From the NCBI GenBank assembly GCA_902778245.1, contig CACYXH010000010.1:18082-82081 (forward strand): a stretch of DNA of 64,000 nucleotides, in the 5' to 3' direction. The translations under genes and the position numbers were made by a program. This DNA is from an uncultured Lachnospiraceae bacterium. Lineage in GTDB: Bacteria; Bacillota; Clostridia; Lachnospirales; Lachnospiraceae. Shown here one piece after another: positions 1 to 7,775 of this stretch. Every line of letters starts with the position of its first letter. Within the stretch, counting starts at the first letter, position 1. The notes below the pieces were generated by a model. It searched no databases and was not told the DNA's origin. It worked only from the letters and a program-made list of their open reading frames with translations.

Positions 1-718
1 CCAGGCCCAGACTCTGGGCTGCTTCCTCAATGTGGCTCTCCCCGAAGACCTTGATGATCTTTCCGCAGTCCGGACATTTCAGATAGCTGTAGTTCTCAAT
101 CAGCCCCAGGATCGGAATGTTCATCAGCTTCGCCATATTGTAGGCTTTCTTGACGATCATCTGTACCAGATCCTGCGGGGAAGTCACCACCAAAATACCT
201 TCCACCGGAAGTGACTGAAACACCGTCAGCGGAACATCACCGGTTCCCGGAGGCATATCTACCAGAAGATAGTCCAGCTCCCCCCAGATCACATCCGACC
301 AGAACTGCTTTACGGTGCCGGCGATCACCGGCCCTCTCCAGACCACTGCCTGCTCCGGATCCGGGATCAGCAGATTCAGAGACATTACTTTAATCTGATT
401 CGCTGTCAGTTCCGGCAGAATACCCTCTTCGGATACTTCCGCCGGTCCGGTCAGCCCATACATTTTCGGGATAGAAGGACCGGTAATATCCGCGTCCATG
501 ATGCCTACCCGGTATCCTTTCTCCGCCAGCAGGTTTGCCAGGGAAGCGGTTACCATGGATTTTCCCACACCGCCCTTACCGCTGACTACACCGATCACAT
601 GTTTTACCTCTGTGTATATGTTTGGCTCAACCTGAAAACTCTGCCGAGCCTTTGCGCTGGGACATCCCGCGCAGCTTTCCTTTGAGCAAGATGAATTGCT
701 GCAATTTTTTTCTGCCAT
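1..718 (-). CDS. Mrp/NBP35-family Fe-S carrier ATPase (3' end outside window)
   Basis: P-loop ATPase of the Mrp/ApbC/NBP35 family, which carries and delivers iron-sulfur clusters in the cytoplasm. Translating the minus strand from the ATG at 716-718 (GGAGG just upstream) gives a cysteine-rich start (CSKESCAGCPS), then the deviant Walker A VVSGKGGVGKS near residue 45, the MDADITGPS switch, VDMPPGTGD (Walker B) and, near the truncated end, a KCPDCGK pair that in this family helps bind the bridging cluster. About 239 codons are visible and the C-terminus runs off the left edge. The N-terminal cysteine cluster resembles NBP35 more than plain Mrp. Family assignment is firm; the client proteins are unknown. 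Confidence 0.93.
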   Translation of the reverse strand, partial: MAEKNCSNSSCSKESCAGCPSAKARQSFQVEPNIYTEVKHVIGVVSGKGGVGKSMVTASLANLLAEKGYRVGIMDADITGPSIPKMYGLTGPAEVSEEGILPELTANQIKVMSLNLLIPDPEQAVVWRGPVIAGTVKQFWSDVIWGELDYLLVDMPPGTGDVPLTVFQSLPVEGILVVTSPQDLVQMIVKKAYNMAKLMNIPILGLIENYSYLKCPDCGKIIKVFGESHIEEAAQSLGL

Positions 719-820
719 TTTAAAACCTCCTAAGTTACATAGTATATTTATTGTATCATGCGTGCGATATCGCCACGCGCACTTTCACGCATCTGACAGG
801 TCGTCAGGGTCATCCTTATA

Positions 821-2086
821 TCATTGCGCGTCAGGATGTCTCCTCGTATTATTCCCGGAATCGTCAGTATTGTGTACGATGGTGCCGCTGCTCTCTGTCA
901 TTTGCTCCAGAAGCGCATCCAGTATCCTCATAGCTGCCTCTTCCTTGCTCATCAGTTCCAACTGCTTTGTTTCCTGTCCGGATATCAGTGTAATTACATT
1001 CGTGTCGGTGCCAAATCCTGCCCCGGCCACCTTTACATTGTTGGCAGCGATGAGATCCAGATTTTTTCGCTCCAGCTTTTCTCTGGCGCGATTTTCCAGA
1101 TCAGAGGTTTCCATGGCAAATCCGCACAGGAGCTGACCTTCCCTCTTATGATCTCCCAGATACTGCAGGGTATCCTCCGTGCGCTCCAGTTCCAGAACAA
1201 GTTCTCCGTCTGCCTTCTTCATCTTCTCATCCGCCACGGATACCGGGCGGTAATCCGCCACGGCTGCCGCTTTAATGATCATATCCTGCTCCCCGCTCCG
1301 GGACGTCACTGCGTCAAACAGTTCCCGGGCGCTCTGTATGGGAATTACCTCCACAAAGGATGGCGGCTTTAGCGCCGTCGTGCCCGTTACCAGCGTCACC
1401 TGGGCCCCCCGCAGCATCGCCATCCGGGCCAGGGCGTAACCCATTTTTCCGGAAGAATGATTCGTAATGTAGCGCACCGGGTCAATGGCCTCCTGGGTAG
1501 GCCCCGCCGTCACCAGGATCTTCTTTCCCGCCAGATCCTTTTCCAGCGCGATCTCTCTTAAGATATACTCTAGGATCAGGCTCTCCTCCGGAAACTTTCC
1601 TGCCCCGGTATCCCCGCAGGCAAGGAGTCCCACAGCCGGTTCGATGAGAAGCCAGCCATACTTTTTCAGCAGAGACAGATTGTCCTGGGTCACCGGGTTC
1701 TCATACATTCTGGTATTCATGGCGGGCGCTGCCAGTTTCGGGCACTGACAGGCCAACAGCGTAGTGGTCAGCATGTCGTCCGCCAGCCCGTGGGCCAGCT
1801 TGGACAGCACATTGGCCGTGGCCGGAGCCACAATGGCCAGATCCGCCCGCTTCGCCAGTTCCACATGCTCCACATGAAACTCAAAATTCCGGTCAAACGT
1901 ATCCGTCAGACATTTATTCCCAGTCAATGTCTCAAAGGTAATAGGCGTAATAAATTGCTGAGCATTTTTCGTCATGATCACATGCACATCCGCATGCTGT
2001 TTTTTCAGCAAACTCGCCAGATTGGCGGCCTTGTATGCCGCAATACCCCCGGTCACGCCCAGAATAATCGTTTTTCCTGCTAACAT
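821..2086 (-). CDS. coaBC: Bifunctional CoaBC: phosphopantothenoylcysteine decarboxylase / phosphopantothenate-cysteine ligase
   Basis: Makes 4'-phosphopantetheine from phosphopantothenate in two steps of coenzyme A synthesis. The N-terminal flavoprotein half shows GVTGGIAAYKAA, the PAMNTRMYENP substrate loop and ACGDTGAGKFPE, which holds the catalytic cysteine region. The C-terminal ligase half starts at about residue 190 with VTAGPTQEAIDPVRYI and NHSSGKMG. Length 421 aa is somewhat long for the family because of a polar tail. The ATG follows GGAGGAATCT. coaX, the kinase one step earlier in the pathway, is also in this window (8.4 kb), but in a separate transcription unit. Confidence 0.97.
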   Translation of the reverse strand: MLAGKTIILGVTGGIAAYKAANLASLLKKQHADVHVIMTKNAQQFITPITFETLTGNKCLTDTFDRNFEFHVEHVELAKRADLAIVAPATANVLSKLAHGLADDMLTTTLLACQCPKLAAPAMNTRMYENPVTQDNLSLLKKYGWLLIEPAVGLLACGDTGAGKFPEESLILEYILREIALEKDLAGKKILVTAGPTQEAIDPVRYITNHSSGKMGYALARMAMLRGAQVTLVTGTTALKPPSFVEVIPIQSARELFDAVTSRSGEQDMIIKAAAVADYRPVSVADEKMKKADGELVLELERTEDTLQYLGDHKREGQLLCGFAMETSDLENRAREKLERKNLDLIAANNVKVAGAGFGTDTNVITLISGQETKQLELMSKEEAAMRILDALLEQMTESSGTIVHNTDDSGNNTRRHPDAQ

Positions 2087-2560
2087 AGATTCCTCCGTTT
2101 CGCATCAAACTCTTACATTAAAATTCTTTACAATTGATTATATTCATTATATCCGATTTCTTTATCATGCTGTAATCTGGCGACAACAAATAGCGGTAAT
2201 TGTAATCTGTTCAGAGAATAATTTAAAAGAAATTTCCAATAGGATTCCTGACGCATCCGGTATTTATACTTACATAAGGACAAACCATGGCACAAATAAA
2301 TTTCATCTTATAAAAAATCCACAGATCGCGCCCAAACATCCGAGATCATCCCCTATATACTGTAAACATATAACGCTGCGTCAATCAATGATATTTTTAA
2401 GCAAATTCTGAAAGATCGCTACAAAAACCGTTGGAATTTTCTAAAACAGAATCATACGAATATTTACGAAATTGATTATCAATGGTTTTTCAAAAACCAA
2501 ATAAATCCGGAAATCAAAATGAAAAGAGTGTTTTTTTCTACATCAAGGTCTTTAATTTTA
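2087..2560. other. AT-rich intergenic stretch, no gene supported
   Basis: About 470 bases between the divergent-facing start of coaBC and the end of the secreted protein gene. It should hold the coaBC promoter on the minus strand. One plus-strand frame near 2370-2560 stays open for about 60 codons with a plausible amino-acid mix, but it has no start codon or ribosome site. I see no RNA gene here. Confidence 0.4.
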
Positions 2561-3154
2561 TCAGTATTTCTTCCATTTTAACTTTTTAAATTTTTTTACT
2601 GTATCACCTTTTATCAGCTTCCTGACATATGCCGCGTATTTGGAATATGAAACCTTTCTTTGTCCAATGTAATATGTTCTTGTCAGCGGTGCCTGATCAT
2701 AGGAGCGGGAACCATAGTATTTTTGTACTGATGCAACATTAACATAGCGTCCCCCTTTGTATTTATAATAAATATCCATTAATGTGCCCATATGTCCATA
2801 ATCTTTCATGAAAATAACTTTTTTTCTTTTATAGTAACTGGTAAAAGTCCCCTGTCCTGTTTCCAGAATTTTTACTGCTCTCCCATTTTTATATTTGTAA
2901 ATAATCTGGGTACAATAACCATAATTAGGATATGTGATTAATTCATCCACCTTATCATTGTCCAAGTCTACATATGCATAGTCCAAATAAAATGTATTAA
3001 ATCTGTATTTATCAATTCTTATTTGCGTGCGAAACACTGCATGTGCCTTGCTATTTTTACTGGCCGCATACGTTTCTGTAGAACACATTACGGTACCCAG
3101 CATCATCACTAATAAAACAAATACCATTGCGTTTCGTCTTGTCGTTATTTTCAT
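2561..3154 (-). CDS. Secreted protein of unknown function
   Basis: I do not recognise the family. The start chosen (MKITTRRNA) gives a typical Sec signal peptide: basic N-terminus, hydrophobic stretch FVLLVMMLGTV and a likely cleavage after TYAA. An upstream ATG would add 25 residues read through the palindrome at 3201-3226 and is unlikely. The mature part (about 165 aa) is basic and rich in Tyr and Lys, with YVDLDNDKVDELITYP, which resembles an FG-GAP/EF-like calcium loop often seen in Lachnospiraceae exported 'DUF' proteins. It stands alone, downstream of the TPR gene and in the same direction. Confidence 0.75.
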   Translation of the reverse strand: MKITTRRNAMVFVLLVMMLGTVMCSTETYAASKNSKAHAVFRTQIRIDKYRFNTFYLDYAYVDLDNDKVDELITYPNYGYCTQIIYKYKNGRAVKILETGQGTFTSYYKRKKVIFMKDYGHMGTLMDIYYKYKGGRYVNVASVQKYYGSRSYDQAPLTRTYYIGQRKVSYSKYAAYVRKLIKGDTVKKFKKLKWKKY

Positions 3155-3200
3155 TCCTCCATACCCCTCTTTCATTCTGCTATTAATGACATCTCGGTCT

Positions 3201-3226
3201 GCGAACGCAGGTCGACCTGCCTTCGC
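3201..3226. repeat. 26-bp near-perfect palindrome
   Basis: The two halves (GCGAACGCAGGTC / GACCTGCCTTCGC) are complementary except at one position pair. It lies between the TPR gene and the secreted-protein gene. There is no T-run on either side, so a simple intrinsic terminator is unlikely; an RNA processing hairpin or a dispersed repeat copy is possible. Confidence 0.7.
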
Positions 3227-3247
3227 CAAGCAAAAGCCCTTTAAAAA

Positions 3248-4162
3248 CTACTTCTTTTTCTTAATTAATTGCCTGTCCGCCCAGCGGAAATAGCCCGGAG
3301 CGGATCGAAACACCTCCGGGTTCTCCATAAGTTCTGTGATCAGTTCTTCAATGCTGAACGGCCGATAACCATACTCCTGCATCTGATCAATATACTGATC
3401 CAAAGTATCGTTCTTTAATGCCCGGAAAAACTTTTTCGTATCCTTATTAGCCTTGGACAGCCGTTTCAGATAATCGCCGGCTTTCTCCCACTGTCCCTGC
3501 TTGAAATACAGCATGGAGAGCGGCAATAACATCTGTGTCTCCTCATGCCCGTCATACTTCTTGTGCAGCTCCAGGGCAGGCTGTTCTTCCTCCATCAGCG
3601 CATAAAGATGCATCAGGGTATACCTGACCCCCAGATTATCATTTTCACAAAGCCGTAGCATCTCCTCGCACTCTGCTATAGCTCTCCTCGTCATGCCGCA
3701 GTCTTTCAATGTTTCCATATACTCTTGGCGCAGCCGCATATACGGCCTTGTGGCCGTGATACCCCAAAAATGACCTATATCATCCGCCATGTAGCCTTCC
3801 CGCTCCATAAGTTCCGTTCCGTGCTTGATAGCGCTCTCCAGTTTCTTTAGCAGGTCCAGCTCATCCGCCGCGGTAATTTCCGCGATCATTCTCTCCGCAT
3901 CCAGATTATTCGGATCCAGCTGCAGCGCTTTCCTGGCATATTTCAATGCGCTTGCTTCATTACTGGCATCTTCCGCCAACTCCAGAAAGTCATCCGCCGT
4001 TTCCGCGTTCTTTTCCGTCACCTGCTGTGGCAGATTATGATTATACTGATCCATAAATTTCTGAAACAGTCCATTCAGTTCTTCCTCGCTCATATTTTCA
4101 TTGCCATTTTCTTCCATAAACGCGTCAAATTGCTTAAATACTTTCTCCGTTGCTCTGCTCAT
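3248..4162 (-). CDS. Tetratricopeptide-repeat protein, cytoplasmic
   Basis: 304-aa helical repeat protein without signal peptide or membrane segment. A recognisable TPR unit lies at about residues 85-110 (EASALKYARKALQLDPNNLDAE), with further degenerate units to about residue 240. The N-terminal 50 residues are acidic and probably helical. TPR arrays bind peptides of partner proteins, but nothing here names the partner. It resembles ST7-type TPR proteins of Firmicutes. A GACCAAAG/CTTTGGTC inverted repeat at 4191-4215 lies just upstream of the start and could be an operator. Confidence 0.7.
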   Translation of the reverse strand: MSRATEKVFKQFDAFMEENGNENMSEEELNGLFQKFMDQYNHNLPQQVTEKNAETADDFLELAEDASNEASALKYARKALQLDPNNLDAERMIAEITAADELDLLKKLESAIKHGTELMEREGYMADDIGHFWGITATRPYMRLRQEYMETLKDCGMTRRAIAECEEMLRLCENDNLGVRYTLMHLYALMEEEQPALELHKKYDGHEETQMLLPLSMLYFKQGQWEKAGDYLKRLSKANKDTKKFFRALKNDTLDQYIDQMQEYGYRPFSIEELITELMENPEVFRSAPGYFRWADRQLIKKKK

Positions 4163-4527
4163 GATATCTCCCTCTAACGTTCAAAAATATGACCAAAGTA
4201 CCACCCGCTTTGGTCCGGTCTTTTCAGGAACAGAATACCACATATTGGAAGGGATTTCTACTTGGATTTGTTAAAATTGCCGTAAAAAAACTGCCAAGCC
4301 ATTCACAATGGCAACAAAATACTGACAAACTGAAAAAAGCTTTACTACGAAACGCAAATAGATTTTATCCCATATTTCCATTTTTAAATAATCCCTGCAT
4401 CCACTCTGGACATCATATCTCTAATGCTATCTCTGTCTGCTTAAAGATTCATCGCACTCTGTATTCATATTTTGATACAATAAAACGATGCACTCATACG
4501 GTGCTAACGACACTGCACCGGGTGCAA
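4163..4527. other. Intergenic stretch with an 8-bp inverted repeat
   Basis: Contains GACCAAAG (4191-4198) and CTTTGGTC (4208-4215), a perfect short inverted repeat upstream of the TPR gene. The open frame that crosses this region on the plus strand has no ribosome site and low-complexity composition, and I do not regard it as coding. The rest looks like decayed DNA leading into the broken regulator. Confidence 0.4.
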
Positions 4528-4852
4528 ATGGAAAACGGCGACAGTCCCTCAGTTAAGATTAGAAAGAAATTGGACGGAATACCAGCTCTCCGTGAAGTCC
4601 GGACTTACCCAGTCCACCATTTCTTCCTGATACCGGAAAGATATGCTTCCGAGCATCACCTCTCTTGGCAAATTGTGTGATGCTTTCGGTATCACGATGT
4701 CACAATTCTTTATGGACGAGGAAACGGGACAGGCCGTCCTGCTGACCGAGCAGCAGATAAGGCAATTAAATTATGCCGCCAGATTAGATCCGGAGCAATA
4801 CGATTCACTGCTCAATTTTCTTCGGACGATCTGGCCGGAAGAGTTTAAATAA
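4528..4852 (+). pseudogene. Broken XRE-family helix-turn-helix regulator
   Basis: A clear Cro/C1-type HTH protein can be read in one frame (LRLERNWTEYQLSVKSGLTQ, then YRKDMLPSITSLGKLCDAFG) and on to a normal C-terminus at 4852. It is interrupted by an in-frame TGA at 4628-4630, where the family usually has tryptophan (one base change from TGG). In addition, the likely start ATG at 4528-4530 is in a different frame from the body, so an indel lies near codon 5-10. The C-terminal piece, about 69 codons, is open but lacks the recognition helix. A terminator follows at 4866-4903. This is a decayed gene rather than a short functional one. Confidence 0.8.
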
Positions 4853-4865
4853 TATTGGACATATT

Positions 4866-4903
4866 AAAAGCAACCTTACCTTTGGCTACGGCGGTTGCTT
4901 TTT
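4866..4903 (+). terminator. Intrinsic terminator after the XRE pseudogene
   Basis: Stem AAAAGCAACC / GGTTGCTTTT separated by about 17 bases, ending in a T-run. It sits 14 bases after the stop codon of the broken regulator. Confidence 0.8.
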
Positions 4904-5017
4904 GAATCGTGCTGAATTATTTTGTGATACAGGTTGTGATTTTCACAAGTTTAGAATATAATAAAAATGTGATTTTGATACACCAAAACCCTAATAAAAG
5001 TGTGAAGGGGCGTATCT

Positions 5018-5119
5018 ATGGAACGATTGATTTTGAATAAGCTTCTGGATTGGAAAAATTCACCCTATCGAAAACCGCTTATCTTAAAAGGCGTGTGGGT
5101 TGTCTATTTTATTTTTTGA
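5018..5119 (+). pseudogene. N-terminal stub of a DUF4143-type AAA ATPase
   Basis: A good ribosome site (AAGGGG, 8 bases before ATG) leads into 33 codons: MERLILNKLLDWKNSPYRKP followed by LILKGVWVV. This matches the start of the widespread DUF4143 AAA ATPases, whose sequence normally continues LILxGARQVGKT, the Walker A loop. Here the reading is lost exactly before the Walker motif, and the frame then runs into the antisense end of the YafQ toxin gene. The likely explanation is that an insertion or deletion bringing in the toxin-antitoxin pair removed the rest of the ATPase. Confidence 0.65.
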
Positions 5120-5390
5120 ACAGTTCGGAATGCGATCCAAGACGATATAGCATCAGAACAAGCACATCATCCCGGATTTCATATACAAGAAGCCAGTCCG
5201 GTTCGATATGGCACTCCCGAGTTCCTTTATAGTTCCCGGAAAGATCGTGGTCATGGTATTTTGCATCCAGTTTGCCGCCGTGAGCAAGAATATTCACAAC
5301 TTCGAACAGCTTATCCAAGTCTTTATTCTGTTTTTTCGCCAACTTCAGATCCTTCTTGAACTGGGTGGTGAATTTTACATCGTACTTCAT
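5109..5390 (-). CDS. YafQ/RelE-family mRNA interferase toxin
   Basis: 93-aa type II toxin that cleaves mRNA on the ribosome. It carries the YafQ signature set: HDHDLSGNYKGTRECHIEPD, then WLLVYEI and, near the end, LYRLGSHSELF, containing the conserved histidines, Asp and Trp of the YafQ active site. The ATG overlaps the antitoxin stop codon (ATGA), the usual translational coupling. The family assignment is secure; I have not named the gene because the specific locus is not E. coli yafQ. Confidence 0.93.
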   Translation of the reverse strand: MKYDVKFTTQFKKDLKLAKKQNKDLDKLFEVVNILAHGGKLDAKYHDHDLSGNYKGTRECHIEPDWLLVYEIRDDVLVLMLYRLGSHSELFKK

Positions 5391-5659
5391 ATTTCAAGCG
5401 CCGCCTTGAGCGCATCCATGCTGGAATACCCCTTCACACTGCTATCGGAAGCGATACGCCTGCCTTCTTCAATAGCAGCCGCAGTCGCTTCATTCGGCAC
5501 ATCCAGTTTCAAAGAAAAAGGAATCCCCTGTTCACGAATGGTAGTTCTAAGGAACATGTTAATGGCGGTTGTCATATTCAGTCCCAGTTCAGAAAAGATC
5601 TGTTCCGCCTGATCCTTTACATCCTTATCCGTTCTAATATTCAAATTCGTGGTTGCCAT
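5387..5659 (-). CDS. DinJ/RelB-family antitoxin
   Basis: Ribbon-helix-helix antitoxin that neutralises the toxin encoded immediately downstream and represses its own promoter. TTNLNIRTDKDVKDQAEQIF and LGLNMTTAINMFLRT are typical of DinJ. The start MATTNLN is chosen because GGAGG lies 8 bases upstream of it; the longer frame begins inside that ribosome site. 90 aa. Stop and toxin start overlap by four bases. Confidence 0.93.
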   Translation of the reverse strand: MATTNLNIRTDKDVKDQAEQIFSELGLNMTTAINMFLRTTIREQGIPFSLKLDVPNEATAAAIEEGRRIASDSSVKGYSSMDALKAALEI

Positions 5660-5695
5660 TTCATACTCCTCCATTTCTGATAGCTTTCTTATAGT

Positions 5696-5724
5696 AGTAT
5701 ATGCAATTACTCGTCTATTGTCAA
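5696..5724 (-). promoter_or_regulatory. Sigma-A promoter for the dinJ-yafQ-type operon
   Basis: On the minus strand, TTGACA (5724-5719) and TATACT (5701-5696) are separated by 17 bases, close to the ideal housekeeping promoter. Transcription would start about 30 bases before the antitoxin ATG, so autoregulation by antitoxin binding is plausible. Confidence 0.75.
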
Positions 5725-5734
5725 TACGATGTCA

Positions 5735-6424
5735 TTATTTTCGTCTTTCCTTCGCGACGATCAGCGTAAAGTACCCCGCATCGTCCGGTATCTCCTCCAC
5801 ACTGCGGTAAATTTTCTCCGTTTCCATGCCGCAGTTTTCCACTGCGCTGACATTCCGCCCGCTGGTGCACAAAAGCTCTTTGACTTCTTTCATATGGCTG
5901 GCGGATTTCATCAATATATAAGTGCCGGGACAATTCAGAGTGTCCTGCGTCTTATGAACAGCGGGAATAATGAGGAGCTGCTCATCCCATTCTGCCAGGG
6001 GAAGTTTTAATCTGGCAGCTGCGGCGCAGAAAGAAGTGACGCCGCTGACCAGCTCTACAGAATAACCGTCCGCCTCCAAAATATGCTGTAGGTAGCTGAA
6101 GGTGCAGTAAACGGTTGGATCTCCCAGTGTCAGGAAAACCACATTTTTTCCCTGATCCAAGTATGTTTCCAGAATCTTCGCGCCTTTTCTGTGTTCCTGA
6201 TCCATCTGTGTTTGGTTCTTCACCATAGGCATGTCCACCGCGATTACCTCTTTTTCTGCCAGCTGCGGAACTGCCTTCCCTGCGATCTGATAGGCAACGG
6301 ACTCTGCCGGATTCTTTCCCGGAACAGCGATCACCTCATTTTCCCGAATCAAGCGAACGGCTTTTAATGTCATTAACTCCGGATCCCCAGGGCCCACGCC
6401 CACTCCATATGCAATCCCTTTCAT
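5735..6424 (-). CDS. cobI: Precorrin-2/cobalt-factor-II C20-methyltransferase
   Basis: SAM-dependent methyltransferase that adds the C20 methyl group in cobalamin ring synthesis (CobI/CbiL). Visible family motifs are YGVGVGPGDPELMTLKA at the N-terminus, VFLTLGDPTVYCTFSYL near residue 95 and GVTSFCAAAARL near residue 130. The start at MKGIAYG is preferred: GGAGG lies 9 bases upstream, whereas the extra 41 codons of the longest frame are AT-rich and unlike the family. 229 aa, normal size. It stands alone between two toxin-antitoxin loci, not in a cob operon, so it may be a relocated piece of a cobalamin cluster. Confidence 0.9.
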   Translation of the reverse strand: MKGIAYGVGVGPGDPELMTLKAVRLIRENEVIAVPGKNPAESVAYQIAGKAVPQLAEKEVIAVDMPMVKNQTQMDQEHRKGAKILETYLDQGKNVVFLTLGDPTVYCTFSYLQHILEADGYSVELVSGVTSFCAAAARLKLPLAEWDEQLLIIPAVHKTQDTLNCPGTYILMKSASHMKEVKELLCTSGRNVSAVENCGMETEKIYRSVEEIPDDAGYFTLIVAKERRK

Positions 6425-6588
6425 TATGAAATTCCTCCTGCTCATTATACTGTATATAATCATACCACAAAGCCGCCCCAGTTGCGATTTGTAAAGGACT
6501 TTTTCATCCAAACGATAAACTTTTTCTATTTTCATCATATTTTTCACTATAAAATCTTATATCTCTCAAAAAATTATTGCATATTGTA

Positions 6589-6616
6589 TTGCATTTTGTG
6601 TTCTTCTGCATATAAT
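6589..6616 (+). promoter_or_regulatory. Promoter and repeated TTGCAT element before brnT
   Basis: TTGCAT (6589-6594) and TATAAT (6611-6616) are 16 bases apart and lead to the brnT ribosome site GAGGAGG. A second TTGCAT precedes the first by 11 bases; the repeat could be a binding site for the BrnA antitoxin, which is known to repress its own operon. Confidence 0.65.
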
Positions 6617-6636
6617 AGAAGTGAGAGGAGGATACT

Positions 6637-6948
6637 ATGTACGAGCATTTTGAAATGAATCTGGACGATGCTTCATTTGAATGGGATGACGAAAAAGAAG
6701 AACTAAACTTTCAAAAACATGGCATCCACTTCAAGACCGCCGCAAAGGTTTTTCTCGATCCGGATAAATTAATACGCGAAGATGAAGAACATCCGCAGGA
6801 ACAGCGATATAACGTTTTAGGAAAGGTTGGAAAAGTTCTCTTTGTGGTCTGCGCCTTCAGAGATAAAAATGTTATTCGAATGATTTCTGCCAGGTTGGCT
6901 ACTAAGCCTGAAAAGGAGAGGTATGAATATGGCGAAACTGAATATTAA
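6637..6948 (+). CDS. brnT: BrnT-family ribonuclease toxin
   Basis: RelE-fold toxin of the BrnT/BrnA type II system. Sequence shows the family core FEWDDEKEELNFQKHGIHF, followed by the acidic EDEEHPQEQRYNVLG strand and MISARLATKPEKERYE at the end, all standard BrnT landmarks. 103 aa. The ATG follows GAGGAGG. The toxin is encoded before the antitoxin, which is the normal BrnTA order, and the two frames overlap slightly. This is the second toxin-antitoxin pair within 1.5 kb. Confidence 0.93.
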   Translation: MYEHFEMNLDDASFEWDDEKEELNFQKHGIHFKTAAKVFLDPDKLIREDEEHPQEQRYNVLGKVGKVLFVVCAFRDKNVIRMISARLATKPEKERYEYGETEY

Positions 6949-7231
6949 AGAATTAAATAAAGAATTGTCTATGGACGAACTGTCTGAGCTTGATGCTGCC
7001 GCTGCTCTTCCACCTGTCTTTGATAATGATAGTCCGGAAATGACAGCAGAAATGCTCCTTCAATTTAAACGAGTTCGACAGGGAGAAAGAAATAAGCAGA
7101 CGGTTTCCTTGCGGCTTTCACCAGCCACTCTCAAAAAAGCTAAAATGTATGGAAAAGGATATACTTCCTTTCTCAGTCGTCTTTTAGATGAAGCAATTAA
7201 AGACGATTCTCTGGTTCGTAAATGCATTTAA
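6929..7231 (+). CDS. brnA: BrnA-family antitoxin
   Basis: Antitoxin partner of BrnT: a flexible N-terminal region that wraps the toxin and a C-terminal ribbon-helix-helix DNA-binding part (VSLRLSPATLKKAKMYGKGY, then TSFLSRLLDEAI). The second ATG (MAKLNIKE) is chosen as start because GGAGAGG lies 7 bases upstream; an ATG six bases earlier is also possible. Translation overlaps the brnT end by about 20 bases. Confidence 0.9.
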   Translation: MAKLNIKELNKELSMDELSELDAAAALPPVFDNDSPEMTAEMLLQFKRVRQGERNKQTVSLRLSPATLKKAKMYGKGYTSFLSRLLDEAIKDDSLVRKCI

Positions 7232-7275
7232 CTGAAAATCAGCCTCAGTTACTATTTGGGTCTAAAACAGTCAGA

Positions 7276-7315
7276 TAAGCCATCTGCTATAGAATAATCC
7301 TATTGCAGATGGCTT
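7276..7315. repeat. 12-bp inverted repeat after brnA
   Basis: TAAGCCATCTGC and GCAGATGGCTTA form a perfect stem with a 16-base loop, 44 bases after the brnA stop. There is no clear T-run on the plus strand, so it is a weak or non-canonical terminator at best. Confidence 0.7.
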
Positions 7316-7502
7316 AAAAACAAATTCATTTTGAGATAACTTATCCTGAAAGTCCGATTCCTTCTTTCAGAGGAATATTTTCTGACTCTTTCTTTACTTC
7401 CTTGATATCCTCGTTCTCCTTAATGATAAAGAAACGGATAGAGCATACAATGGCGTTTTTCCAAACTAAAACCGGCATTATGCAGGCAGCAGAGCGAATC
7501 AT

Positions 7503-7560
7503 GTTACAACACCGAAAGCATTGAATTAATTTCCCGGACATGCTATACTCCCGTTGTAAC
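7503..7560 (+). promoter_or_regulatory. Promoter of ECF S component/coaX, bracketed by an inverted repeat
   Basis: TTGAAT (7521-7526) and TATACT (7544-7549) lie 17 bases apart. The promoter is framed by GTTACAAC (7503-7510) and GTTGTAAC (7553-7560), exact reverse complements. This spacing suggests two half-sites for a repressor that covers the promoter. Regulator unknown. Confidence 0.6.
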
Positions 7561-7775
7561 TGTATTATATCCCCAGTCATAGATTATCTGGCTCTATCGG
7601 GTTTTCTTATGGCGCATACATAGGTTGGATCTTTAGCCTCCGTGTCTGCAGATTTTTCTGCGCGGAGCCATACCTGTCCGGGTGGCATCCGCAGCTTGAA
7701 AGCTCTGCCAAAATAGATATGCAAAGGGCTTTGTTTCAACTGGAAGGGGAATAGTAACAAGGAGGAAAATTGAAT

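Larger units (their letters stand above)
7232..7775. other. Intergenic stretch with hairpin, promoter and structured leader
   Basis: Three things are visible: a perfect 12-bp hairpin (7276-7315), a plus-strand promoter near 7521-7549, and a 5' leader of about 220 bases before the ECF gene. The leader can fold into at least two hairpins, CTCCG..CGGAG around 7640-7670 and GGC-N6-AGCTT..AGCTctGCC around 7690-7712. I could not match it to a riboswitch class I know. A minus-strand frame at 7341-7580 ends in a polar, protein-like 30-residue stretch (ENEDIKEVKKESENIPLKEG) that may be a gene remnant. Confidence 0.5.

Noticed and set aside
2370-2560. Open plus-strand stretch of about 60 codons with protein-like content
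   Set aside because: No start codon, no ribosome site and no family recognised; too short to claim a remnant.
4189-4680. 163-codon plus-strand frame
   Set aside because: No ribosome site; its second half overlaps the XRE pseudogene in a wrong frame.
7341-7580. 79-codon minus-strand frame with polar C-terminus
   Set aside because: No ribosome site and overlaps the plus-strand promoter; kept only as a possible remnant in the intergenic note.
7580-7775. Leader as a THF, cobalamin, FMN or preQ1 riboswitch
   Set aside because: None of the conserved core motifs of these classes could be found by eye.
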